Assembly: GCF_000427785.1 (NCBI RefSeq)
Contig: NZ_ATYR01000013.1
Coordinates: 68,188 to 132,187 of the forward strand
DNA from: Massilia alkalitolerans DSM 17462
GTDB lineage: Bacteria > Pseudomonadota > Gammaproteobacteria > Burkholderiales > Burkholderiaceae_D
Direction: 5' to 3'
Length of the DNA stretch: 64,000 nt
The notes below the pieces were generated by a model that ran no database searches, was not told where the DNA came from, and saw only the letters and a list, made by a program, of their open reading frames with translations. Position 1 is the stretch's first letter. Each line of letters starts with the position of its first letter. This document shows positions 26,708 to 35,599 of this stretch, piece after piece. A program made the position numbers and the translations under genes.

Positions 26708-27241
26708 CTACCTGAGCGAAGCGTCGAGCTGCTTCGCATGCTCGAGGTGCGCCACGAAGGCCGGGCGCACCTTGACCAGCGTGTCCTTCAGCTCGGCGTT
26801 CTTGGCATTCGGGATCAGGGTCTTGTCGAGCGCATCGATCACCGCCTGATGGTAGCGCACTTCATGCGCGACGTAGGCCTGGTCGAATGCCTTGCCCTCG
26901 AGCGCCTTGAGCCTGGCCAGGTTGTCGCTACCGCCCTGCTTCAGGCTCTTGCCCAGTTCGCTGTCGCGTGGCGTCAGCTTCAGTTTCTTCACCAGGGCCA
27001 GTGCCTGCTTGTTGACGCCGCTGTGGTCGGTAACCATCTGCCTGGCGAAGGCTTTCACTTCGGCGTTGCCGCTGGTCTTCCCGGCCAGCTTGCCGGCGTC
27101 GATATCGACCTGGTTGGCGGCGACGACGATGCCGGCAATCTGGGCGTCGTCCGGAACGGACTGGGCCAGGGCGGCGCCGCCGGCCAGCACGAGCGCAGCG
27201 GCGGCCGCGGCGGCAATCAGCTTGTGTTGCAAGGTATGCAT
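26708..27241 (-). CDS. secreted DUF4142 four-helix protein
   Basis: 177 residues with a signal peptide ending in GGAALAQS. The body has the DUF4142 pattern: AQIAGIVVAANQVDIDAGKLA, VKAFARQMVTDHSGVNKQ and FDQAYVAHEVRYHQAVIDAL with paired His/Glu residues in a ferritin-like four-helix layout. Function is not established; it is often linked to stress. The ATG has GAGGAG 6 nt upstream. First gene of the operon with a cupredoxin and an ECF sigma factor. Confidence 0.88.
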   Translation of the reverse strand: MHTLQHKLIAAAAAAALVLAGGAALAQSVPDDAQIAGIVVAANQVDIDAGKLAGKTSGNAEVKAFARQMVTDHSGVNKQALALVKKLKLTPRDSELGKSLKQGGSDNLARLKALEGKAFDQAYVAHEVRYHQAVIDALDKTLIPNAKNAELKDTLVKVRPAFVAHLEHAKQLDASLR

Positions 27242-27282
27242 GGTGGTCTCCTCGATCAAGGTCCGTGTATTGCGTCCTTTCC

Positions 27283-27315
27283 GACATTAGATGTCACGTG
27301 ATGCGCTGCCGTTGC
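27283..27315 (-). promoter_or_regulatory. candidate ECF-type promoter of the DUF4142 operon
   Basis: On the minus strand GCAAC (27315-27311) and CATCTA (27293-27288) are separated by 17 nt, similar to ECF promoters (GGAAC, CGTCTA-like). The -10 element lies inside a 13-bp palindrome, GACAT-N3-ATGTC (27283-27295). Suggests autoregulation by the operon's sigma factor; weak evidence. Confidence 0.35.
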
Positions 27316-27396
27316 ATGCTGTGTTCGCGCCTGCGCTTGGCGATGCCGGCGCCAGCATGTGGAAGAAATAAAACTACTTTCCAGGCCTCGTGAAGA

Positions 27397-27425
27397 TTGT
27401 TTCTGGCAATTTATTCTGTTACTTT
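27397..27425 (+). promoter_or_regulatory. candidate promoter of the amylase-kinase operon
   Basis: TTGTTT (27397-27402) and TACTTT (27420-27425) with a 17-nt spacer in an AT-rich stretch, about 30 nt before the start codon. The rest of the interval back to the DUF4142 gene holds only that gene's promoter. Confidence 0.4.
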
Positions 27426-27456
27426 ACTACATCGATAACTTCTTGATGGGGGTTCG

Positions 27457-29304
27457 GTGTACCGGTTCATCCTTGCGATTGCAGCCATCCTGCCGGCTGC
27501 CTGGGCCAACGCGGCCCCTTACCAGATCCAGCACGTCGAGCCGCCCAATTGGTGGGCCGGCATGAAACAGCCTGGCCTCCAATTGATGGTACATGGCGAA
27601 AAAATCGCCGAACTGGCGCCCGCCCTGGCCCGTCCCTACCCGGGCGTGCGCGTTACCGGGGTCGAGCGTACCGATAACCCGAACTACCTGTTCGTGAACC
27701 TGTCCATCGGCAAGGACGCCCGGCCGGGCGAGCTCCAGCTTCAGTTCCGGCGCGGCAAGGAACTTGTTAGCAGCCACGCTTACCGGCTGGAGCCGCGCCG
27801 CCCGGGTTCGGCCGAGCGCCGCAGCTTCGGCGCCGGCGATGCGATCTACCTGCTCATGCCGGACCGCTTCGCGAACGGCAACCCGGCGAACGACCAGGCC
27901 GGCATGCTCGAAGGGGCCGAGCGCGCCAACCCGGTCAAGCGCCATGGCGGCGACCTGGCCGGCATGCGCGCCCATCTCGACTACATCCGCGACCTGGGCT
28001 TCACCATGGTCTGGCCGACGCCGGTGCTGGAAAACAACCAGCCTTCCTATTCCTACCACGGCTACGCGCTGACCGATTATTACAAGATCGACCCGCGCTT
28101 CGGCAGCAACGAGGAGTTCCGCGACTACGTCGCCGCCGCGAAGGCGAAGGGCCTGGGCGTCATCCACGACATCGTGCTCAACCACATCGGCACCAGCCAC
28201 TGGTGGATGCGCGACCTCCCGGCGCGCGACTGGATCAATCATGGCACCACGTTCACGCCCACCAACAACCAGCATACGGTGGCCCAGGACATCCACGTGG
28301 CGCCGGAAGAAAAGGCGCGCTTCTTCGACGGCTGGTTCGTCGAGACCATGCCCGACCTGAACCAGCGCAACCGCCTGGTGGCGCGCTACCTGATCCAGAA
28401 TACGCTATGGTGGATCGAGTACGCCGACCTGTCGGGCATCCGCGAGGACACCTATTCGTACTCCGACAAGGATTTCCTGAACGAGTGGAACCGCGCCGTG
28501 GCCGCCGAGTACCCGCACATGAACGTGGTCGGCGAAGAGATGGACGCGCGGCCCTACATGGTGGCCTACTGGCAGAAGGGCGTCGTCAACCGCGACGGCT
28601 ATGCGTCCGAACTGCCGACCGTGATGGACTTCCCGCTGTCCGATACCGCTGGCGAGGCGCTGGCCGAGCCGGAGTCGTACAACAAGGGCCTGATCCGGAT
28701 CTACGAGACCATCGCGGCCGACTACCTGTATGCCGACCCGATGCGCCTGATGGTCTTCCCCGACAACCACGACCGCCCGCGCATGCTGGCCGCGGTCGAC
28801 AACAAGGTCGAGCTGGCGAAGTCCAACCTGATCCTGATGGCGACCACGCGCGGCATCCCGCAGGTGTTCTACGGCACCGAGGTCCTGATCGGCAGCCCGA
28901 AGGTACGCGACGACGGCGTGCTGCGCGCCGACATGCCGGGCGGCTGGGCGGGCGACCGGGTGAATGCCTTCACCGGCGCCGGCCTGTCGCCGGCCCAGCG
29001 CGACATGCAGGGTTTCGTGCGCACCCTGTTCAACTGGCGCAAGACCAGCTCGGCGGTCACGCAGGGCAAGCTGACCCACTACCTGCCGAAGGACGGCAGC
29101 TACGTCTACTTCCGCCATGACGGCAAGCAGACCGTGATGGTGGTGCTGAACAAGAATGCCGGCGACACCCGCCTCGACCTGGGGCGCTTCGCCGGCATGA
29201 TCAAGGGCGCGCGCAGCGCCATCAATGTCCTGACCGGGGCCCGGGTGGACCTGGGCGCGCCGCTGGCGCTGCCGGCCATGACGTCGGTGGTGCTGGCGTG
29301 GTAA
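27457..29304 (+). CDS. secreted alpha-amylase family glucanohydrolase (cyclomaltodextrinase/neopullulanase type)
   Basis: 615 residues beginning at GTG behind a GATGGGGG site, with a signal peptide (cut after ANAA). A starch-binding N domain (VEPPNWWAGM, about 28-120) precedes the GH13 barrel: YLLMPDRFANGNP, NHIGTSHWWM, nucleophile D331 in IREDTYSY, acid/base E360 in VVGEEM and stabiliser D439 in PDNHDRP. A short beta C-domain ends the protein. It would cut maltodextrins or cyclodextrins in the periplasm. The stop overlaps the start of the PfkB kinase gene. Confidence 0.92.
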   Translation: MYRFILAIAAILPAAWANAAPYQIQHVEPPNWWAGMKQPGLQLMVHGEKIAELAPALARPYPGVRVTGVERTDNPNYLFVNLSIGKDARPGELQLQFRRGKELVSSHAYRLEPRRPGSAERRSFGAGDAIYLLMPDRFANGNPANDQAGMLEGAERANPVKRHGGDLAGMRAHLDYIRDLGFTMVWPTPVLENNQPSYSYHGYALTDYYKIDPRFGSNEEFRDYVAAAKAKGLGVIHDIVLNHIGTSHWWMRDLPARDWINHGTTFTPTNNQHTVAQDIHVAPEEKARFFDGWFVETMPDLNQRNRLVARYLIQNTLWWIEYADLSGIREDTYSYSDKDFLNEWNRAVAAEYPHMNVVGEEMDARPYMVAYWQKGVVNRDGYASELPTVMDFPLSDTAGEALAEPESYNKGLIRIYETIAADYLYADPMRLMVFPDNHDRPRMLAAVDNKVELAKSNLILMATTRGIPQVFYGTEVLIGSPKVRDDGVLRADMPGGWAGDRVNAFTGAGLSPAQRDMQGFVRTLFNWRKTSSAVTQGKLTHYLPKDGSYVYFRHDGKQTVMVVLNKNAGDTRLDLGRFAGMIKGARSAINVLTGARVDLGAPLALPAMTSVVLAW

Positions 29305-30212
29305 GCGCCGGCGGCAGGCGGGTGCTGGTGGCCGGCGGCGTCGGCATCGACACCATCGTGCAGGTGCCCGCCCTGCCGCTGGCGATGACCGATTCGATCC
29401 ACGTGCCGCCGGTCGTCGACTACGTGGCGCACACCGGCAACGGCGTCTCCCTCGGGCTGCTGGCGCTCGGCCATCACCCGGTGCTGATCGACTTCATCGG
29501 CGACGACCCGCAGGCGCAGCTGATCCACGCCCGTTACCGCGAGCGCGGCCTGCCCTTCGACTACCTGGTCCACCCGAGCGGGACGCGGCGCAGCGTCAAC
29601 CTGGTCGCCCCCGACGGGCGCCGGCTGTCGCTGTACGACGGCCGCCATCCCGACAGCGTGCGCATGCCGCGCACCTTCTACCTGCCGCGCATGCAGGAGG
29701 CGGAACACGTCCACCTGAGCATCATGCCCTGGGCAGCCGCCCTGTTCGACGATGCCGCCGCGCTCGGGCTGCCGGTGTCGACCGACCTGCACGACTGGGA
29801 CGGCAGCAATCCTTATTACCACCCCTTCGCCTGGCGTGCCGACCTGGTCTTCCTGAGCGCGGCCGTGCTGGGCGAGGGCGTGTTCGACGCGATGCGGGCG
29901 ATTTGCCGCAACGGGCGGGCCCAGGTGGTGGTCGCCACCGATGGGGCGCGCGGCAGTTATGCGCTGGCACGCGGGGACGACACGATCCGGCATACCGGGT
30001 GTGCGGCGCTCGATGGGCCTGTGGTCGACAGCAACGGCGCCGGCGACGCCTTCTCGTCCGCGTTCCTGCACGCCTGGTTCGGGGGCGCCACGGTGGACGA
30101 ATGCATGCGCACCGGGGCCATCGGCGGCGCCTTCGCCTGCCGCTTCCATGGGACGGCCGAGCGCAGCCTGGGGCTGGAGGAACTGGCGCAGTATTGGCGC
30201 AGCGCGCGCTGA
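29298..30212 (+). CDS. PfkB-family carbohydrate kinase
   Basis: 304 residues. Ribokinase-fold signatures are present: VAGGVGIDTIVQVP at the start, HTGNGVSLGLLALGH in the substrate region, and the SNGAGDAFSSAF anion-hole motif with the catalytic Asp near residue 250. A GTG start overlaps the amylase stop by 7 nt, so the genes are coupled. The likely role is phosphorylation of a sugar or nucleoside released or imported with glucan breakdown; the exact substrate cannot be read. Confidence 0.88.
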   Translation: MVSAGGRRVLVAGGVGIDTIVQVPALPLAMTDSIHVPPVVDYVAHTGNGVSLGLLALGHHPVLIDFIGDDPQAQLIHARYRERGLPFDYLVHPSGTRRSVNLVAPDGRRLSLYDGRHPDSVRMPRTFYLPRMQEAEHVHLSIMPWAAALFDDAAALGLPVSTDLHDWDGSNPYYHPFAWRADLVFLSAAVLGEGVFDAMRAICRNGRAQVVVATDGARGSYALARGDDTIRHTGCAALDGPVVDSNGAGDAFSSAFLHAWFGGATVDECMRTGAIGGAFACRFHGTAERSLGLEELAQYWRSAR

Positions 30213-30237
30213 GCGTCGCCCGGCGCCGGCTTGTGCT

Positions 30238-30789
30238 TCAGGCGACCGGCGATGCGGCGCGCAGGCCGCGGATCAAGGCGCCCGGGTCGGCATCGACCCG
30301 CATCAGGCCCACGTGTTCGGGCCGCACGAAGCCTTCCGCGCTCTGGTGCTGCACGAAGCCCACCAGGCCGTCCCAGAAGCCGTTCGCGTTGAGCAGGCCA
30401 ATCGGCTTGGCGTGGATGCCCAGCTGGGCCCAGGTCAGCATCTCGAACAGCTCTTCCAGCGTGCCCATCCCGCCCGGCATGGCGATGAAGCCTTCGGACA
30501 GCTCGGCCATCATGGCCTTGCGTTCGTGCATGTCCTTCACCACGAACAGGCGGGTCAGGCCGGCGTGGCCGACTTCGCGCTCGACCAGGGCTTTCGGAAT
30601 GACGCCGGTGGCTTCGCCGCCCAGGCGCAGCACCTCGTCGGCAATCACGCCCATCAGGCCGACCTTGCCGCCGCCGTAGACCAGGCCGATGTTGTGCTCG
30701 ACCAACGCGGCTGCCAGGCCGCGCGCGGCATCGGTGTAGATCGGGTTGACGCCGTGCGAGGCGCCGCAATAGACGGCCAGGGTTTTCAT
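30238..30789 (-). CDS. LOG family protein (nucleotide 5'-monophosphate phosphoribohydrolase)
   Basis: 183 residues starting MKTLAVYCGASHG, with YGGGKVGLMG and the catalytic PGGMGTLEELFE. LOG proteins remove ribose phosphate from purine nucleotides; the plant name refers to cytokinin activation, but bacterial members mostly act in nucleotide salvage or housekeeping. Full length. It follows the TetR gene by 20 nt on the same strand. Confidence 0.93.
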   Translation of the reverse strand: MKTLAVYCGASHGVNPIYTDAARGLAAALVEHNIGLVYGGGKVGLMGVIADEVLRLGGEATGVIPKALVEREVGHAGLTRLFVVKDMHERKAMMAELSEGFIAMPGGMGTLEELFEMLTWAQLGIHAKPIGLLNANGFWDGLVGFVQHQSAEGFVRPEHVGLMRVDADPGALIRGLRAASPVA

Positions 30790-30809
30790 CGTCGTGGAGC
30801 GAAAAGAAG

Positions 30810-31505
30810 TTACAGGAAATCGGCGCCGGGACGGGCCTCGGCGGACAGCTTCTTGAGGTATTCCTCGGACAGCTTCTCGAACAGCAGGCGGGTGTCGCCG
30901 CGCAGGTAGGGGCCGAGCATGGCCAGCACCTGGTAGCAGCCGCGCGCGAGCGCGTCGGCGATCGCCTGCTGCTCGCTGTACTTGCGCGGGTTGCGCACGT
31001 ATTCGTAGGACAGCCAGTAGGTCGCCACCACCACCATGTTGGTGGCCATCGCGCCGATCTGCTGGTCGCCCGCTTCCAGCGAGCCTTCGCTGCGCAGGTC
31101 TTCGCACAGCTGGCGCGCCACCTTGATCTTGTGGGCCAGGATCGCCTTGAAGTGCAGCTCGAGCTTGCGGTTGCGCGACAGCAGGTCGTTCAGGTCGCGG
31201 TAGAAGAAGCGGTAGCGCCAGATCAGCTCGAACATCAGGTGCAGGTAGAGCCACACGTCTTCCATGTTCGAACGGCGGCCGGCCGGCACCGTGAGGATGC
31301 GTTCGATCTCCGCCTCGAACTGGACGAAGATCGAGTTGACGATGTCGTCCTTGTTTCGGAAGTGATAGTACAGGTTGCCGGGCGAGATGTTCATCTCCTC
31401 GGCAATGACCGTCGTCGTGATGTTCGGCTCGCCGAACTCGTTGAACAGCCTGAGCGAGAGCTCGAGGATGCGTTCGCGGGTCCGGCGCGGAGCTTTTTGT
31501 TGCAT
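30810..31505 (-). CDS. TetR-family transcriptional regulator
   Basis: 231 residues. The N-terminal HTH is RRTRERILELSLRLFNEFG then TTTVIAEEMNISPGNLYYHFRNKDDI; the C-terminal domain is long and helical (DUF-type ligand domain with WRYRFFYRDLNDLL). ATG chosen over an upstream TTG. It is divergent in function from its neighbours: LOG gene downstream, phasin gene upstream on the same strand. Target genes are unknown; a 23-bp inverted repeat lies just upstream. Confidence 0.9.
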   Translation of the reverse strand: MQQKAPRRTRERILELSLRLFNEFGEPNITTTVIAEEMNISPGNLYYHFRNKDDIVNSIFVQFEAEIERILTVPAGRRSNMEDVWLYLHLMFELIWRYRFFYRDLNDLLSRNRKLELHFKAILAHKIKVARQLCEDLRSEGSLEAGDQQIGAMATNMVVVATYWLSYEYVRNPRKYSEQQAIADALARGCYQVLAMLGPYLRGDTRLLFEKLSEEYLKKLSAEARPGADFL

Positions 31506-31546
31506 GAAGGGCGAAGTTTGTGATTCCAGCCGCGAGGATAACACCA

Positions 31547-31569
31547 AATGCTATCAATGAGACAGCATT
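31547..31569. promoter_or_regulatory. inverted repeat AATGCT-N11-AGCATT upstream of the TetR gene
   Basis: Arms at 31547-31552 and 31564-31569, in the gap between phasin stop and TetR start. Size and place fit a TetR-type autoregulatory operator; the arms are short. Confidence 0.35.
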
Positions 31570-31580
31570 CGAGAGGCTGC

Positions 31581-32054
31581 TCAGGCCCCTTCTTCTTCCT
31601 CGGGTTCGTCCGGCTTCGGCGCCCGGCGCGTGCGTTTTTTCGGGGCAGTGGCCGCCGGCAGGCGCGCGCTGAGCTCGGCCAGCATCATCTCCAGCTCGTC
31701 GACGCGGCGGCGCAGGGCCTCGACCTCGCTCGCGGCCGGCACGCCGATGGTGGCCAGGGCGCGCGCCACGCGTTCCTCGAACACCTGCTCCAGCTTGCCC
31801 CAGGAGCCGCTGCTGCGACGGGTGGCCCGCTCGGCGGCGCGCGCCACCGTGCCCGTGGCTTCCTCGACCTCGCGCGCGCGCTTGGCCAGCACGCTGCCGT
31901 CGCGTACCAGGCGCGTGAACGAGCGCCCGCCCTCGCCCGCTTCCTGGGCCCTGGCGAAGGCCCCGAGGCCCGCCTGCCAGATCTGCTGGGCCGACGCGCG
32001 GACGGCGCGCGCCAGCGCTTCGTCGTCGTCGGCCACGGGAAGTTTCTTGCTCAT
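31581..32054 (-). CDS. polyhydroxyalkanoate granule-associated phasin
   Basis: 157 residues. An amphipathic helical N part (ASAQQIWQAGLGAFARAQEAG, FTRLVRDGSVLAKRAREVEE) and a coiled coil (VEALRRRVDELEMMLAELSARL) precede a Lys/Arg-then-acidic tail (KKRTRRAPKPDEPEEEE). This is the TIGR01837-type phasin, which coats PHA granules and may bind DNA through its basic tail. A phaB-like reductase is 12 kb away in the same window, consistent with PHB storage. Confidence 0.87.
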   Translation of the reverse strand: MSKKLPVADDDEALARAVRASAQQIWQAGLGAFARAQEAGEGGRSFTRLVRDGSVLAKRAREVEEATGTVARAAERATRRSSGSWGKLEQVFEERVARALATIGVPAASEVEALRRRVDELEMMLAELSARLPAATAPKKRTRRAPKPDEPEEEEGA

Positions 32055-32112
32055 GAAGTTCCTTGCGAATCCTGTGCGGTCCATTCTAGGCACGCACGCT
32101 AGAAACAGGATT

Positions 32113-32940
32113 CTAAAGAGCGCGGCTGCGCTGCAGCGCCAAGGCCTCGCGCATGCGCTGGCGCAGGCTGCCTGCCGAGACCGGCTTGGCGTAGTGGGCA
32201 TCGGCCAGGCCGGAACGCAGCGCCGACTCGATCTCGGCCAGGTCCTGCTGCCCGGTCAGCATCAGCCGCACGGCGCGCGGATGGCGCGCGGCGACCTGGG
32301 CCAGCACCTCGGTGCCGCGCATGCCGGGCATGGCCTGGTCGCACAGGATGACCTCGACCGGCTCGCGCTCGAGCAGGGCCAGGGCCTCGGGGCCGGAGCC
32401 TGCGCTCAGCACACGCACCGGTTCGTCGCCGAGCATATCGGCCAGCACGGCGAGCATGAAGGGATCGTCGTCGACCAGCAGGATGGTCGGCTGGGCGGCC
32501 TGCGCCTGCGGGACGGCCGCCGGCGCCGCGACAGGCGCCTGGGCCGGAGCGGCGGAAACGCCATGCGCGGGCGCGGCGGCTGGCAGGAAGGCTTCGAGCT
32601 CCGCCACGAAGCTCTCCGGTTCGATCGGCTTGCTGATGTAGCCGTCGAAGCCGGCGGCCAGCACCTTCTCGCGGTCGCCGGCCATCGCCAGCGCGGTCAC
32701 GGCCAGCACCGGCGCCCTGGCGAGGGCCGGTTCCGCCTTGAGCGCGGCCAGCACCGAAAAGCCGTCCATGCCGGGCAGGTTGACGTCGCAAGCCACCAGG
32801 TCGGGCGGCGCGGCGCGGGCGCAAGCAATGCCGCGCGGGCCGTCAGGGGCGCTGACGGCATGGTGTCCATAGGCGGTGAGCAGAAACGCCATCAGCTCGA
32901 CGTTGGCTGGATTGTCTTCGATGATCAGGATGCGGGCCAA
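32113..32940 (-). CDS. tandem double-receiver response regulator
   Basis: 275 residues made of two receiver domains: REC1 (about 1-118, IIEDN, Asp in VACDVNLPGMDG, Lys in GYISKPI) and REC2 (about 150-270, LLVDDD, Asp in VILCDQAMPGMRG, Lys in AHYAKPV) joined by an Ala/Pro linker. No output domain exists. It starts at TTG with GGAG upstream. Such proteins act as phosphotransfer hubs or partners of hybrid kinases; the second domain resembles RpfG-type receivers. Confidence 0.9.
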   Translation of the reverse strand: MARILIIEDNPANVELMAFLLTAYGHHAVSAPDGPRGIACARAAPPDLVACDVNLPGMDGFSVLAALKAEPALARAPVLAVTALAMAGDREKVLAAGFDGYISKPIEPESFVAELEAFLPAAAPAHGVSAAPAQAPVAAPAAVPQAQAAQPTILLVDDDPFMLAVLADMLGDEPVRVLSAGSGPEALALLEREPVEVILCDQAMPGMRGTEVLAQVAARHPRAVRLMLTGQQDLAEIESALRSGLADAHYAKPVSAGSLRQRMREALALQRSRAL

Positions 32941-33012
32941 GTTCGGCGCTCCAGTTGCGGCGTTGCGCTTACTGTAACACGGCGCCAGTAAATACGGCCA
33001 GTACCGGATTCG

Positions 33013-33966
33013 CTAGACGCGCGCCTGCTGCGCCGCCAGGCCCTGGCGGGCAATCTCCTCCATCACGGCGTCGAGCACGCGCGGATTGCGCCCCAGCGCG
33101 ACATGGCCGACGCCGCCGAAGGCCAGGTTGCGCGCCCCCGGCAGCTCGCTCGAGGTCTGGGGTGCGATGATGTTGTCGTGATGGGAGTAGATCGAGGTGA
33201 CCAGGGCGCGCGCCGTCGCGTCCTCGGCGCCGGCGAGCGCGCGCAGCCAGGCGCATTCGGGCGGCTCGGCGCGCGCGGCCCGTCGCATCTGGGCCGCGTT
33301 CAGGCCGAGGCCGAAGGCGGCCAGGCAGGTGCCATGGTGCGGCGTGCCGAGCGTGATCAGGCGCGCCACCCGCTGCGTGCCGCAGGCGCGCATCCAGGCC
33401 CGCGCCACCAGCCCGCCCATGCTGTGCGCGACGATGGTCACCTGGTCCGCGCCGGTCGCCGTCCTCAGTGCCTCGACCGCGCGCTCGACCAGCGGCGCGT
33501 AGCCGTCGATGTCGCCGGTGATCGGCTCGAGGTCGACCGAGGCGTGGCTGATGCCGGCGGCGTCGAGGCGCGGCACCAGGTGTGCCCAGTAGCCGCTGTT
33601 GCAGCCATAGCCGTGCAGCAGCAGGACCGGCGGCGTGCGTGAACCCGGATGGATGCGGGTGCGGGCGCTGGCGCGCGGCATGGTCCACGAGGACTGCAGC
33701 ATGCTGGCGCTGAACTCTTCCAGGAACATGCGCACGCGCGCCGTGAAGCCGAGCCGGTACTCGCCCGGCGTGGGGCTGGCGAAGCGCGCGCTCATGAAGA
33801 AGTTGTTGAGGTTGATGAAGAGGCGCACCAGCACTACGCTGCCCAGGCCCAGGGCCAGGGCCTGCCAGCGGCTGGCGCCGAAAATCTGGACGGCGGCCAG
33901 GCCGATGCCCAGCGCGGCGAGCGCCTGGATCAGGAGCAGCAACTGGAGCAGGCGGCGCGCGCTCAT
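33013..33966 (-). CDS. membrane-anchored lipase/esterase (alpha/beta hydrolase)
   Basis: 317 residues. Two hydrophobic helices (about 5-50) anchor it; the catalytic domain has an oxyanion HGYGCNSGYW, nucleophile AHSMGG, an acidic residue likely in SIYSHHDN and a late His in GVGHVALG. It resembles PGAP1/LipA-type triacylglycerol lipases. It is the third gene of the Tat-protein/GMC operon, 10 nt after the GMC gene. Confidence 0.86.
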   Translation of the reverse strand: MSARRLLQLLLLIQALAALGIGLAAVQIFGASRWQALALGLGSVVLVRLFINLNNFFMSARFASPTPGEYRLGFTARVRMFLEEFSASMLQSSWTMPRASARTRIHPGSRTPPVLLLHGYGCNSGYWAHLVPRLDAAGISHASVDLEPITGDIDGYAPLVERAVEALRTATGADQVTIVAHSMGGLVARAWMRACGTQRVARLITLGTPHHGTCLAAFGLGLNAAQMRRAARAEPPECAWLRALAGAEDATARALVTSIYSHHDNIIAPQTSSELPGARNLAFGGVGHVALGRNPRVLDAVMEEIARQGLAAQQARV

Positions 33967-33976
33967 GGTCCTGCCC

Positions 33977-35599
33977 TCATGCGGCCGGCCGGGCCGCCGG
34001 CCTGCCGGTGAGCGACGCGGCAAGGCTGCTTGCCAGCCTGGCGGCGAGCCCGTAGATGGTCAGCTGCGGATTGGCGCCGAGCGAGGTCGGGAACAGCGAG
34101 CCGTCGTGCACCGACAGGTTGGCCAGGCCGCGGTAACGGCCCTCCGGCGTGGTGACGCCAAGGCGCTCGTCGCCCGACATCGCGCAGCCGCCCATCACGT
34201 GGGCCGACGCCACGCGCGTGCGCTGCAGTCCCTGCGGCAGGGCCATGATGGCGGCCTTCGCCTCGCGCCAAGAGGCGTAGCGGCGCGCCATCTCGTGGGC
34301 CGGCTGCACGCCGCTGGCGCCGGCGGCGAACTGGATCTCGGCCATCGTGAGCAGCGCGCGGCGCGCGCCGTCCCATAGATAACTGCTCATCGGATAGTCG
34401 AGTTCCGGGCTGCCGTCGCCGCGCAGGCGCACGCTGCCGCCCGGCGCGTCCTCGTGGAAGCCGTCGCGCAGCAGGGCCAGCATGCCCGCCAGGTGCGGGA
34501 AGTCGCGCATCATGGCGGCGTGGGTCTCGCCAAAACCGTTCATGGTGGTGGCCAGCAGCAGCGGATGCAGCGGCGGTGCTTCCAGCTTGTAGCCGATCGG
34601 GCCGTCCATGGGGCCGGACAGGTAGTGGTCGGAATACACGGTCTGCGGTGCGCCGGCCCAGGCTTCCACGCGCTGCGGGAAAAAGGCGGCCGAGATGATG
34701 GTCGGGTGGAGAAACGTGCGCCTGCCCAGCTGGCCGCTGGGGTCGGGCGCCTTCGAACGCAGCAGCAGCGCGGGCGAATTGATCGCGCCGCCCGCCACCA
34801 CGAAATGGCGCGCGCGCAGGCGCAGCATCCGGCCGGTGGGCAGGACGCCGGGCGCATCGAGGGCCTGGCACAGGAGCTCCTCGATCCGCTCGCCCTGGAT
34901 GACGAAGCGCTGCGCGCGGGCCCGCGTGATGAGCAGCGCGCCCTGCTCCAGCGCGGCCGGGATGGTCGTCACCAGCATCGACTGCTTGGCATTGGTCGGG
35001 CAGCCCATGCCGCAGTAGCCGAGGTTCCAGCAGCCATTGACGTTACGGCGGATCAGGCCCGTGGGAATACCGAGCTTCTCGGCGCCGCGGCGCAGGACCG
35101 CGTTGTTCTCGTTGGGCGCACCCGGCCAGTCGGCGATGTGCAGGCGCGCCTCCATCATGGCGAACCATGGCGCCAGCGCTTCCGGCGTGCTGTCGGGCAG
35201 CGCGTAGTGGCGGCGCCACCAGTCGAGGGTGGCGGGCGGAGTGCGGAAGCTCGAGGTCCAGTTGACCACCGTGGAGCCGCCCACGGTGCGGCCCTGCAGG
35301 ATGTTGATGCCCTTGTCGACGGTCTTGCGCGCGGCCGATTCCTGGTACAGCGCAGGGTAGGCCTCGGCTTCGCGCATCCTGAAGTCGCGCGAGGATTTCA
35401 GTGCGCCCTCTTCCACCACGATGACCGACAGGCCCGAACGCGCCAGGATCTCGGCCGTGACGCCGCCGCCGGCGCCGCTGCCCACGATGACCACGTCGGC
35501 TTCCAATGTGCGGTCCTGCGCCAGCGTCGCGGCGTCGATGATCTTCCAGCCCTTGGCGACGCCGGCCGCGATCGGGTCCGGGACGATCGGCGTGTTCAC
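33977..35599 (-). CDS. GMC-family FAD oxidoreductase
   Basis: 540 residues. The FAD-binding GxGxxG is VIVGSGAGGGVTAEIL; GRTVGGSTVVNW, a Cys-rich CWNLGYCGMGCPTNAKQSM segment and the C-terminal HVMGGCAMSGDERLGV and LGANPQLTIYGLA follow GMC/gluconate-dehydrogenase-like enzymes. It oxidises an alcohol, sugar or sterol. Start is GTG with AGGAG 5 nt upstream; it overlaps the small-subunit stop by GTGA. No signal peptide, so export would rely on the Tat partner. Confidence 0.92.
   Translation of the reverse strand: MNTPIVPDPIAAGVAKGWKIIDAATLAQDRTLEADVVIVGSGAGGGVTAEILARSGLSVIVVEEGALKSSRDFRMREAEAYPALYQESAARKTVDKGINILQGRTVGGSTVVNWTSSFRTPPATLDWWRRHYALPDSTPEALAPWFAMMEARLHIADWPGAPNENNAVLRRGAEKLGIPTGLIRRNVNGCWNLGYCGMGCPTNAKQSMLVTTIPAALEQGALLITRARAQRFVIQGERIEELLCQALDAPGVLPTGRMLRLRARHFVVAGGAINSPALLLRSKAPDPSGQLGRRTFLHPTIISAAFFPQRVEAWAGAPQTVYSDHYLSGPMDGPIGYKLEAPPLHPLLLATTMNGFGETHAAMMRDFPHLAGMLALLRDGFHEDAPGGSVRLRGDGSPELDYPMSSYLWDGARRALLTMAEIQFAAGASGVQPAHEMARRYASWREAKAAIMALPQGLQRTRVASAHVMGGCAMSGDERLGVTTPEGRYRGLANLSVHDGSLFPTSLGANPQLTIYGLAARLASSLAASLTGRPAARPAA

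Noticed and set aside
31503..31547. Longer TetR protein from a TTG start
   Set aside because: The extra 14 residues precede the normal family start and no ribosome site supports them.
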